DNA from: Calamus simplicifolius
Lineage: Eukaryota; Streptophyta; Magnoliopsida; Arecales; Arecaceae
Direction: 5' to 3'
Length of the DNA stretch: 64,000 bases
Assembly (NCBI GenBank): GCA_900491605.1
Contig: UESW01001799.1
Coordinates: forward strand, 362,504-426,503
The notes beneath the pieces are model-generated. The model ran no database searches. It saw only the letters and a list, made by a program, of their open reading frames with translations, and was not told the DNA's origin. Position 1 is the first letter of the stretch, and each line of letters begins with the position of its first letter. The position numbers were made by a program, and so were the translations under genes. Of this stretch, positions 47,225-57,299 are shown in pieces.

Positions 47225-47565
47225 AATATTTTAAAAATCAGATTGAATAACGAATCAGCTTAATATTTAGGTCGTGAGTCAATCGGTTTGACTGAATGAA
47301 TCAGTTTGATCGAATTAATAATATTATAAAATTTTAATTTAATAATATAAAATAATAAATATAAATATAATTCAAGTGAAAATTAAAAATTTAAAAATCA
47401 GATTAAATCGGATCGAAATCCGATTGATTCAATGAATTTTTTTGATTTTCATTGGATTATATAAAATCAATTTTAATAAAAAAGTTAAATTATACCGATT
47501 ATCGATTTGTGGTCGGATCGATTCGATCGGCTGGTTTGATTTGATTTTTAAAACACTGCTTTTAA
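47225..47565. repeat. AT-rich dispersed repeat, copy 2
   Basis: Collinear blocks with 26525-26920. It starts with CAGATTGAATAACGAATCAG and ends near GGTCGGATCGATTCGATCGG. The words GTCAATCGGTTTGACTG are shared in style with 42955-43268. Confidence 0.5.
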
Positions 47566-48047
47566 AAGGAAGAGAAATCTTAGAATCATCACCTAAAAAC
47601 CGTAAACTAGTGAACCTTTGGGTAAGTGGCTACAGCAGATCAAGTCCCCAAAAAATTGCCTAGCTCAAGCACGCTCCTCTAGAACTGAAAGATGGCGGGC
47701 AAACCACGGTGGATGAACCAGTACTGAAAGTGAATCTGGAGATCAAGAACCCAAGCCAACCTATGCCGTTTGCCCGTCCTCACTGTCTTCTCACCTGGGA
47801 TAGATTTCATTTTTTTTCCTCTCTCTCATGCTTAAATCAACGAAAGAGAAAAAAAAAAAAAAAAAAAAAACCCCACTGAAAATGACTAGAATAGAGTCCC
47901 GAATCATATGCATTGATGGAAGAGACGGCACATGTTATAACAAATATGTTATCCCATTATTTGAATAGGCAATGAAAGTGATCAATTTGATATGAAGTTG
48001 ATTTTTGCTAAAAATATAATTATCATTAAAAAATTATTATATAGATA
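47566..48047. other. Spacer left of the gypsy element
   Basis: An A-run at 47850-47870. No gene. Confidence 0.4.
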
Positions 48048-48992
48048 TATTGCTATTGAAATCTGTCCTTCGATTCGGACGCGATCGAGCTTCAGAATGA
48101 GCTCCCTCTTGAGTGGACCTGCAAAATAGTCCTCGTGAAGGCATTGGAGGTGGCCCTCTGCGGAAGACCCTCCGACGCTCAAGTCAGCGGGGATCAACAA
48201 TCAACAAATATGAGGAGAAGGCTCTCGCTGAAGAGTCTCCAGGATAGCCTTTCGAGAGCTCTGAGCAGAGCGTTAATGATGATAAGGGGTGAGCAAGCGT
48301 GCGTGTGCCTTAAGTATGCAGAATGACATACCTGAGGGGTCTGGGGCTGTGATATTTATAGGCGATCACATGATTCCTGGATACATCATAGAGGGTCTGA
48401 AAGTTGTTGGGATTCGAAACTGATTCGAATCAGGCTGTTACAGGGCCGGTAAGATCGTATCCGGTTGGTTAGAGGATCAATGGCCAGGAAGAGCAGATGA
48501 TGCTTCAAGATTCAGGGACTACATAGGCTTTAGGCCATTTCTGGTAGCACAGGCATGATTTCCTATTTGAAATCTTATTAGTTTATGTGTGTTCCGCAGA
48601 GATGCTTGGATACCTCGGTCGGCCGAAGTATATAAGAGGGCTAAATCTGCCGAAGTATGGTGAGACTCAATTTACCGAGGCAAGATAGCTCGGCCTGTGG
48701 GGGTATGATTATAGCTTGATCAGCCGAGGCATAATGATAACTCGGCCAACCGATAATAGCTCGATCAGCCGAGGTATGATAGCAGCTTGGTCAGCTGAGG
48801 TATGATAATAGCTTAGTCAGCCGAGATATGATAATAGCTCGGCCAACTGTCACACGAAACCGTTTGGAGGGGGTAGCCTACTCATTGCTGCCTTTCAGAT
48901 GTGACGGCTATGCGACAGAGTGCACGGGCTAGCCCTAGCCGACGTCTTGGATTGTATGCACATTAATTCAATGATATTTTTACCCCTCATCA
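48048..48992 (-). repeat. Gypsy LTR, left copy, inverted
   Basis: On the minus strand it starts TGATGAGGGGTAAAAATAT after a polypurine tract and has a TATA box (CTATAAATATCAC, about 48363-48351). It ends with a U5 rich in the words typical of this lineage (GATCCCCGCTGA, CGGAGGGTCTTCCGC). Identity to the right copy is about nine in ten bases over stretches checked by eye. Confidence 0.8.
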
Positions 48993-49212
48993 CATGCCCC
49001 CCACTCCCTAGTCTGAAGTGTAACTTCAAAGTTAGGGAGTAGAGTCTAAAATAATCCTGTCCAGAAGGATTTGAAAAGGCGCAATGATGGCTTCGAAACT
49101 GACGGGCCGCCAATCCGCTATCATTATTCGCTGTTGCTCGAGGAGGAAACTCTTCGGATTTTGCGAGCGGTGATCCAGGAGATAAGGGTCTCGATCTTGA
49201 AGAGAACCTCCC

Positions 49213-50780
49213 ATGGCCAATCGAAGAAAGGCTACTTCTGAAGCCTGGGACCAGGTCGTCTCCCAAAGACTTGATCCGGTGAGCAGTGTAGCGCCGCTAC
49301 CACCACCAGTTGAGACTCCATCACCACCAGCAGCCCCAGTGACCCAGGACCGGTTTGCCTCATTGATCCAGTAGGTCTAGGCTCTGGCCCATTTGATAAA
49401 GGGGCGCTTTGAAGCTCTCCGTCCAGTTGCACCTGCTCTGCACCTTCCTGAGGAGAATGCGGCCCCTGTTCATCCAGCGATCTCTTCTTCCAGCCCGCAT
49501 GTGGTTGCAGACCCCCCTCGTCGCCCTAAGGGAGCTGAGCTAGTCCCCAAGGGGTCTGCAGCAAGATCTTCCTAGATCTCAGGGGGCCTGATCCCTCTCT
49601 CCGGTGTTCTCTCGTCACGACTCGACACCTTCTCAGTATCTCCTCGTCCAGCCCCTCCTATTATGCCTGAGAAGGAGATCCGCCAATAACTTCGGGAGAA
49701 GCGTCAGGAGTTGGATGCCGCCAAGCAAGCCCATCCGCTTCAGCATAAGGCAAGCAGGCATCTCCTTTTCCAAGGAGATCATGGAGGAAGTGATTCCCTC
49801 CCACGTCAAGTTACCCGCCATCGAGCCCTATCATGGATCCTTCGATCCCGATGACTACCTCAGTAGCTTTCGATCGATCATGATGTTCCATGGGGCATCA
49901 GATGCGATCCTCTGCCGCGCCTTCCCTTCCACCCAAGGGGTTCGCCCGAACCTGGTTTAATGCCCTAAAACAGGTTCCGTCAGTTCATTTGACGAGCTGA
50001 GCCGCCTCTTCATCAGTCAGCTCGTCAGCAGCCGTCGTCACCGGCGGAGGTCTGACTCCCTCTCCGAGGTCAAGCAGAGAGAGAGGGAGTCCTTGAAGAA
50101 GTATCTTGGCCATTTCAATACGGCCATGCTGGAAGTGGACCACCTTAACCATGAGGTGGCCATGTCCGCCCTAGCGGGCGGAGTGTTAAAGGAGAGTGAC
50201 TTTTACCTAGATTAGAGGTCAGCTACCCTCCGAACCTCTCCGATATGATGGCCCTAGTGGACAAGTACGCCAGAGTCGAGGAATCACGGAGGGTTGCCGC
50301 GCCGAGCTGACAAGGAAGAAGGAGTCCAAGGGCTCGGACAAGCACCGATCTGCCCACCAGCCGAGCCCACCTCACCGCCAAAGGGTTCCTCCGCCGCCGC
50401 CAAGGAACCACACCCAGAGCCCGCCTAGGAGGTTTAACCGGTTCACCCTGCTCACTACCTCGAGGGCGGAGATCCTCATGGAGATAGAGCGCCAACTCCC
50501 TCGATCGCCTCCTCTTCGAGGGAATGAGGCCCGAGAGACCCGCCAAATATTGCCACTACCACCGGGACCATGGCCATGACACGAGGAGTGCTGGCAGCTG
50601 AAGAACAAGATCGAGAGGCTAATCCAGCGGGATAGGCTGGACCAATTTAGGAGAGCGCTCGAGCCAAGAAATGGGGGTGACCGCCAGCCCGAGCCCCAAC
50701 AGCCTCCTCCTCCGAATCATCCGGTCACCGGCTACATCAATGTGATCGAGGCAGTCGGTAGTCCATCGAGCTGGCAGGAC
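49213..50780 (+). pseudogene. Gypsy gag relic
   Basis: ATG at 49213 begins MANRRKATSEAWDQVV. Within the N-terminal part CAG codons have become TAG at 49372 and 49378 (SLIQ-stop-V-stop-ALAHL), after which the frame continues. The conserved gag core follows at 49778-50190 in shifted frames: KLPAIEPYHGSFDPDDYLSS, SFDELSRLFISQLVSS, LKKYLGHFNTAMLEVDHLNH. A zinc-knuckle-like segment KYCHYHRDHGHDT.ECWQLK is at about 50548-50602. In the family, gag forms the virus-like particle. This copy cannot make a full product. Confidence 0.8.
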
Positions 50781-51465
50781 GATGAAGAAGGTTCAGCGCC
50801 AAAGAGAGCGCGACTAATGAGCTCTCCTTCTTCGACAACGACATCCAGAAGATACAGTTCCTGCATGACGATGCATTGGTTGTATCTCTCAATCTGAACA
50901 ATTATAATGTAGATCGGATCCTGCTTCAAGGGATTAAGGCTCGGCTTAACAGAGCCCGGGGCAGATGGGCGGACGAATATCACCACATCCTTTGGGCCTA
51001 CCGCACCATCCAGAGAATCCCCACTGGCGAGACCCCATTCGGATGGCCTTCGGCACTACGGAAGCCGTCATCCCCATGGAGATAGGACTCCCTTTTCTGC
51101 GAGTGGAGAATTACTCAGAGGAGGTTAACAATGAGCAACTCCACACCAATCTCGACCTGGTGGAAGAAATCAGAGAGAAAGCTCGAATAAGGATAGCTGC
51201 ATATAGCAAAGAGTGGCTCGCTATCACGCCTATAGAGTCAAAGGGAAATCCTTCTCACCTGGCAATCTTGTCCTCCGGAAAGCATCCATCTCCAAACCAC
51301 TAGAACAAGGAAAGCTATCTCCGAATTGGGAAGGCCCCTATCAAGTGGCGGAAGTCATTGGACCAGGCACCTACAAGCTCCAAGATCTGAACGGGAAATC
51401 TATCCCTGGACGTGGAATTCGGACAATCTTCGTATATACCACCAGTAGGGTACGCTTTCTATAGA
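50781..51465 (+). pseudogene. Protease start fused to integrase end (large pol deletion)
   Basis: The frame FFDNDIQKIQFLHDDALVVS (about 50828-50887) is the N-terminal part of the gypsy protease, reaching NNYNVDRILL just before the active site. It then passes directly into QGIKARLNRARGRWADEYHH, which belongs near the end of integrase. What follows is the rest of the integrase C-terminus (ETPFGW, VIPMEIGLPFLRVENYSEE, RVKGKSFSPGNLVLRKASIS, NWEGPYQVAEVIGPGTYKL), in two further frames, to 51464. RT, RNase H and the integrase core are absent. Confidence 0.8.
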
Positions 51466-51704
51466 CTCACCTTATTTACATGTTAGCATCTTGTTTCTAT
51501 TATTCACGGCTTGATTGCTGCAATCATTTTTCCGAAGAGTCATAATGAAAAATGGACGTTACTTACCCATTCTCGGCACAACCGAGCTATCTCCTTGAGT
51601 AGTGATGTCTCCGCATCTCGACTGGGCCGAGTCCTATTCAACCAAGACTCGGTATGGTCGAGCACCCCTAGTACGGCTGGGGGCCAAGTGATCTCCAAAA
51701 CTTC

Positions 51705-52705
51705 GTTCGGATTCGGGCAGCTTACAAGCCCCGGCTGGACCAAATGGCGAAGAAACTTCGTCTAGATTCGGGCAGCTTACAAGCCCTGGCCGGACCAAAT
51801 GGTGAATAAACTTTGTCTGGATTCAGGCATCTTACAAGCCCCGGCTGGATCAAATGGCAAAGAAACTTCGGTCGGATTCGGGCAGCTTACAAGCCCGGCC
51901 GAACCAAATGGTGAAGAAACTTCGTCCGGATTCGGGCAGCTTACAAGCCCCGGTCGGACCAAATGGCGAAGAAACTTCATCCGAATTCGGGCAGCTTACA
52001 AGCCCCGGCCGGACCAAATGGCAAAGAAACTTCGTCCGGATTTGGGCAGCTTACAAGCCCCGACCAGACCAAAGGGTGAAGAAACTTCGGCCAGATTCGG
52101 ATAGCTTACAAGCCCGGCCGGACCAAAGGATGAAGAAACTTTGTCCGGATTTGGGCAGCTTACAAGCCCCGGCCGGACCAAAGGGTGAAGAAACTTCGTC
52201 CGAATCCGGGCAGCTTACAAGCCTCGGCCGGAGCAAAGGGTGAAGAAACTTCGTCCGGATCCGGGCAGCTTACAAGCCCCGGCCGGACCAAAGGGTGAAG
52301 AAACTTCGTCCGGATTCGAGCAGCTTACAAGCCCCGGCCGGACCAAATGGTGAAGAAACTTCGTTCGAATTCGGGCAGCTTACAAGCCCCGACCGGACCA
52401 AATGGCGAAGAAACTTCGGCCGGATTTGGGCAGCTTACAAGCCCCGACCGGACCAAATGGTAAAGAAACTTTGTCCGAATTTGGGCAGCTTACAAGCCTC
52501 GGCCGGACTAAATGGAGAAGAAACATCGTCCGGATTCGGGTAGCTTACAAGCCCTGGCCGGACCAAATGGTGAAGAAACTTCGTTCGGATTTGGGCAACT
52601 TACAAGCCCCGGTTGGACCAAATGGTAAAGAAACTTCGGCCGGATTCGGGCAGCTTACAAGCCTCGACCGGATCAAACGGCACAGAAGCTTTGGCCAGAG
52701 TCGAA
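51705..52705. repeat. Tandem array, 18 copies of a 55-bp unit
   Basis: The word CTTAC in GGGCAGCTTACAAGCC recurs at 51721, 51776, 51831, 51886, 51940, 51995, 52050, 52105, 52159, 52214, 52269, 52324, 52379, 52434, 52489, 52544, 52599 and 52654: 18 units, 54-55 bp apart. Each unit also carries CGGCCGGACCAAATGG and GAAGAAACTTCG. Because 55 is not a multiple of three, the frames run through each other and several long frames stay open on both strands. These are by-products of the repeat. The array lies where Tat-lineage elements have variable 3' UTR tandem repeats. Confidence 0.95.
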
Positions 52706-52869
52706 GTGCATCTCTTAATATTGGAAGCTTTGGCCAAGACCGAGTGATGAGAATAAACATCTTGAAGATAGCAGTGAACACAAAAGTTGCGAAAATTCTT
52801 CTTTTCATTCATCATAAAAAGGACAACAAAAAGGAAAGAAAAAGATACATGAGCCCTCACTGGGGCTTA

Positions 52870-53157
52870 TCATTTTCTCTGGGCGCTGTTGAGATCTCTC
52901 CACGCCGCTGAGCTGACTGGGCAATCTGTCGTTGGAGGGATGCTACCTGCCCCTCCAGCCGGTTGTTGGCCCGACGAAGAAGCTCGATCTCTCTCGTAGA
53001 AACAGCCAAATATTGCGGCCGCCCTCTGATGTCGTTCGCGGTCTGCGAACAGTGACGTTAAGACCTCCCCGTCGAAGGTTACCATAGTGCGGCCCCTACG
53101 GGGGCCCCCGTGGCCACTACCGCCGTTACCTGGCCTCCCTTCATCCTCAGAAGCCAT
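52870..53157 (-). CDS. Small antisense frame in the gypsy 3' region, unidentified
   Basis: ATG at 53157 starts MASEDEGRPGNGG and the frame runs 95 codons. In the neighbouring frame the C-terminal half reads ELLRRANNRLEGQVASLQRQ, a leucine-heptad pattern, so a frameshift near 53020-52990 may have broken a small coiled-coil protein. I do not recognise a family. It has the same orientation as the long antisense ORF. Confidence 0.3.
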   Translation of the reverse strand: MASEDEGRPGNGGSGHGGPRRGRTMVTFDGEVLTSLFADRERHQRAAAIFGCFYERDRASSSGQQPAGGAGSIPPTTDCPVSSAAWRDLNSAQRK

Positions 53158-53930
53158 CCTGCTATCCCAAGCTCAGGGAGGCCAATAGGAGATGTGATTA
53201 ACGATGGCGTCCCCCATCCGTTTTTAAACTGCTCCTAGCGAGTATCCCGATCGCTCGGGCCATTAATTCAAATGCTACTCCCGTGAAACGTGCCACGTGT
53301 CATTGCCTCAGTGGGCGCTCGCGGGAAACGAAGAGTTCCGCTCCCTTGTCGAAAAGGATCATTAATAACTTTATGATGCTCGGGATACACCCCCTTTCTC
53401 GGGACCAAACCCCCTCCGTTCAGATCATGTCACCTGGAGCTGTATTCCCTATGCCCGAACCTGCGCTTCGGACTGGGAAACGTCGACCGGAAGCATGCCC
53501 ACTTCTTTTCTTTGGATAGGACGAACTGTCTAACCTCGCCCTAACCAGGATACCTTTGCAACTCTTGGCCATTTCAAGTCAAGCTATCCTATACTTCGGC
53601 TGGATAAATTTCCTTACCCGCTCCGAGCGGGACTGGAACTATGTTCCTCGGCAGCACTGGACCATTTTATGCCTCGGCCGAGCATGCCAATTTTTCACTT
53701 CGGACAACCAAACTATCCTTATTCCTCGGCTCGACCGAGAAGTTTATCCAAGTCCAAACCAGACCGACTAAGAGCGCGAATGAGTTATAATTTGTTCACA
53801 GTCGGAAGAAAACTTGAGATAAAAGATTAGCCAAAAAGGCAAACAAGTGGAGATGAAAGGTCCATCCATCGAAAATTTCAACCAGGTTACAAATCTGAAA
53901 AGCGAAAAATACACAAGTTACCCTTAAAAA
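53158..53930. other. Gypsy internal spacer between two antisense frames
   Basis: No supported coding. It contains a CCACGTGTCA G-box-like word (53292-53301) and CTCGGC-rich words similar to the LTR U3. Confidence 0.4.
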
Positions 53931-56898
53931 TTAGGGGTTGGAATGATCCGGCAGTCTCCTCGGTAACATTCCGAGGGGCTTGACTTGTTTCGCCCACCTC
54001 AAATACCATCGTTTCCTCGGCAAGCTGAGAGTGTCCTTCGGGAGCCGCGTCTCATCAGAACCTAGAATAGCGTCAAGATCGATATCCGAAATATCTTCAT
54101 ACTCAGCTTCTTCAGCCCCCGGGGTACAGGCCCCAAAAGATTCGACATCCAAAAAGGATAAATCCCACTCGGGATGTGCCTGAGTGATCTTTGCTCGGAT
54201 CTCCTCTTCGCAGAATCGAAATGCGTCAGCACGGGCTTCTCTACGTTCTTCTGAAAACTGGGTGGAACCTTTATATTCCTCCATGGCTGAGGCAATTCGG
54301 CCATTGGCTTCAGCTAATCGATCTTGAAGCTCGAGGTTCATTTGGCGACTCGCGATAGCTCCGCCCCCAAGGCATCAATTTGCTCCCGCGCTTTGACTCA
54401 ATTTCGCCCATCTACAAAATATCGGAATGCTCAAGCCCACGGACGAAATAAAAGCACTAAAGGCAAACGAAAAAAGAGACACCATACCTCTTCCTCTCGC
54501 TGAGCTAGTTCGCCCTCAGTTCTTGTACCCTCTCCAAGGCCTTCGACTTAGCCGATTGATTTTGGCGAAGGCCCTCTTTGAGGTCATCAATCCGGGACTA
54601 CTTGTCCCCAATTTCTCGCTGAGCGTAATCGAGATCGTCGATGAGCCGAGCAACCTGCCCATTTAACCATTTCAGCCGACTCTCCATTTCGGCGAGTTCC
54701 TTATTCAAACCGGTAAGCTGGTCTCGCTGCTTCCGACACTTGTGCTCCTCCTCCTTAAGCCTCCTGCTCCAATTGTTTTTATCTTCAGCATAACTGGCCT
54801 TTAGCTGGTCCCATCTCTTTTCAAAATACTGCAGCATGGCCTTAACCTTGTTGTCATGCTCTGCTCTGATCTGGGATAACTCCAGGCAAGCTTTATTCGA
54901 TTGCTCGCGAAAGCCCTGGAGCTCTTTGACATGAGTTTCTAGCCAAGAGGCTCTTGCGGCCGCAAGACGAAAAGACTCGGTCACCTTTTCGAAGTCCTTT
55001 TTGTTGAGCGCCAAGGCCTTGGAAAGTGAATCGATTGGAAGCACCCTTGCCCAAAGTTCGGCCGCCTCCTTCCTGGCCTGAGCACAGGCCCTGACGGCCA
55101 AATTTAGGCACCAAATCCATGCCCTTGTGATCAAAGAATTCTGCAAAGAAAATACAAGTGAGAAGCTATAGTCTGACCAACCATGAGTCACAATCCTAGT
55201 ATAGTGGCTTACCCGAGCAGCATAATTTGAAGCCATCGTCATGAGAGTGACATTACTGATTTTCGGAGAAGGAAAGCATCCTTTGGCGCACCGAGATGGT
55301 GGAAGGCCACGTCGATGATATTCTCGACCATAGATTCGTCCGTGGAGGAACCCTCCCCCTTGCGCAAAACAGACCTCATCAAAGCGGTAAGCATAACATC
55401 TAACTCCGAGCTGTGGACGGAAGAGCCCCTAACTAAAGAGCTGACCTGAGGAGCTCCGGACTGAGGAATCGTCCGCCCGGCCTCCTCTATCAAGACTCTA
55501 ATCTACTCGGCCTCGAATACCTCGGACTCAACTGAAGGAGCCTCTGCCTAAATATCCCCTTTACTCTGCGATTCTTCTTCTTCCTCTTCCATCAACGCTC
55601 TACCTCCAACAGATTCCGCTTGAACTCCGACCTCTCCTGTAGTGTCCCCAGGAGCCGCAGAAGAGAGATCCTCGGCGGAAGGCACCACAACTTCCATCGG
55701 CCTCTCAGCAGGCAGCTCTGTTAGAACCTCGACAGCCGCTACTGCCTCTCTTGGCCCCTCTGCCTGAGCGGGGGCCTCTTCTGCGTGCGGTGGACTTTTC
55801 ACCGCCAATGTCTGAAGTATCTCTTGCGAAGGGACCGCCGGATCGGCCGGCGATGTGTCCTCCGCATCATCCGATACGACTAAAATTGGGATAGGAGAAA
55901 TCCCAACAACTACCTCCGAACTCCCCTCAGCCGTTTCCTCTGCCATTCTACTTCCCTTAGGTAGAGAGGATTCCTCAACCCTGATTTGCATCCCCACTTT
56001 CTCACTTATTGGGATGGGAGAGGGGCGACTAGAACCATCCTTCTTCGATCCCTTCGGGCGGGGTCCGGAAGGGTGAGGCCTCTTCTCAGATTTATGCCTC
56101 TCTCTAGAGCCAGAGCCCCTGTGGCGCTTGCCCAGTTCCTTCTTCATCTGGCCCACAAACGCCGACCTCTCAGCTGGAAACACATCAAACGGGTCAATCT
56201 AACAGGAATAACCGGGCATACTTGCCGTCATGACCCAAGAAGAAAAGTATGCTCACCTTGCGAGTCAATAGGACTGAGTTCGGTGGCAAAGAGGGCATCC
56301 TTTGATAACAGGGTGCTACCTGACACCACCTGACCGCCACAAAGGGTCGCCATATCCCTCTTCTCCTGTTCGCTCAACTCCGGGTGCATCTCTAGATCCT
56401 TCACATAGCTCGACCATCCCCTTGAAAAATCCGAGCCAATGTTCCCATCGGCAATAAAAAATCTGGACTTTCATTCCTTTATCGAGGATGGATTATTGGT
56501 GATCATCTTGAACGACTTCCGGGGACCAATATACAACCATTCGGAACCTCTCCCGAAAACCAGATTGTGGCAAACTCGGAACATGGAGAGGGTCGCAGTA
56601 ACCGCGGCGCGACTGCAGAGCGAAATAAACCCGATGAGAGCCAGCTGTTAGGCGCCACCATTGTCGGACAAATGTTGTAGAACCTTATCACCTCATGTAC
56701 CAATGGGTGAAGAGGAAATCGAAGGCCGGCCCTGAGACTTTCCTCATAGAAGAAAGCTCACAGACTTAACTCGGTCGAAACCCTATTGTCGGCTTTCGGC
56801 ACATATAGAACTACATCTTCGGGGACTCTGTAAAGCCATCGGATCCTCTCCAGGTCCTCCAGGGAGATCTCCGAAGCAATATCGCTTGGGCCCTTCAT
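53931..56898 (-). pseudogene. Antisense ORF of the gypsy element (plant 'putative gypsy type transposon' family, coiled coil)
   Basis: On the minus strand ATG at 56898 starts MKGPSDIASEISLEDLERIR. The N-terminal domain continues as LRFPLHPLVHEVIRFYNICP, MVAPNSW and, after a frameshift, SLCSRAAVTATLSMFRVCHN and FIADGNIGSDFSRGW. This is the pattern of the PF04195-type domain carried antisense by Tat-lineage elements. In-frame TGA codons (near 56768 and in IKE-stop-KSRFF near 56473) and frameshifts break it. Downstream are a charged, Pro/Glu-rich segment (56183-55548), a long coiled coil (55130-54600; RAEHDNKVKAMLQYFEKRW) and a C-terminal acidic segment (54341-53931, EYEDISDIDLDAILG). The protein's role is unknown. 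Confidence 0.7.
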
Positions 56899-57280
56899 GT
56901 TCTCCAGCTAAGGAGCGAAACACAAGCAAATTTATGAGAAGGAAAAGAGATAAAAGAGAAGGGCCTCGATGGCAGGGACGAAGAGGCATTGTGGAAGAAA
57001 CACCGCCCTAGCCTCCTTTCTCCCCTTTAGACAGCGCTTCGAAAAGTTGCCTTAAGCGTTAAGGCTCCTGCAATGAGTGCCGCAAACACGAAAACCCTAC
57101 CATGTGAGGCTCCCCTAATCACCGCTCGCAAAATCCAAAGAGTTTCTTCCTCGAGCAACAGCGAATAATGATAGCGGATTGGCGGCCCGTCAGTTTCGGA
57201 GCCATCATTGCGCCTTTTCAAATCCTTCTGGACAGGATTATTCTAAACTCTACTCCCTAAATCTGAAGTTACACTTCAGA

Positions 57281-57299
57281 CTAGGGAGTGGGGGGCATG
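57281..57299 (+). other. Polypurine tract of the gypsy element
   Basis: CTAGGGAGTGGGGGGCATG lies immediately before the LTR. The same sequence occurs inverted at 48993-49011. Confidence 0.8.

Noticed and set aside
51799..52543. Several overlapping open frames on both strands through the 55-bp array
   Set aside because: They follow from a stop-poor repeat whose length is not a multiple of three. All read the same few words (YKPRPDQM, FGQLTSPG) in rotation.
51705..52705. CRISPR-like array
   Set aside because: Units are contiguous and variable along their whole length with no unique spacers, and the window is plant nuclear DNA.
56783..56989. Minus-strand frame MPLRPCHRGP..
   Set aside because: It is out of frame with the conserved antisense domain, which starts at ATG 56898 in another frame.
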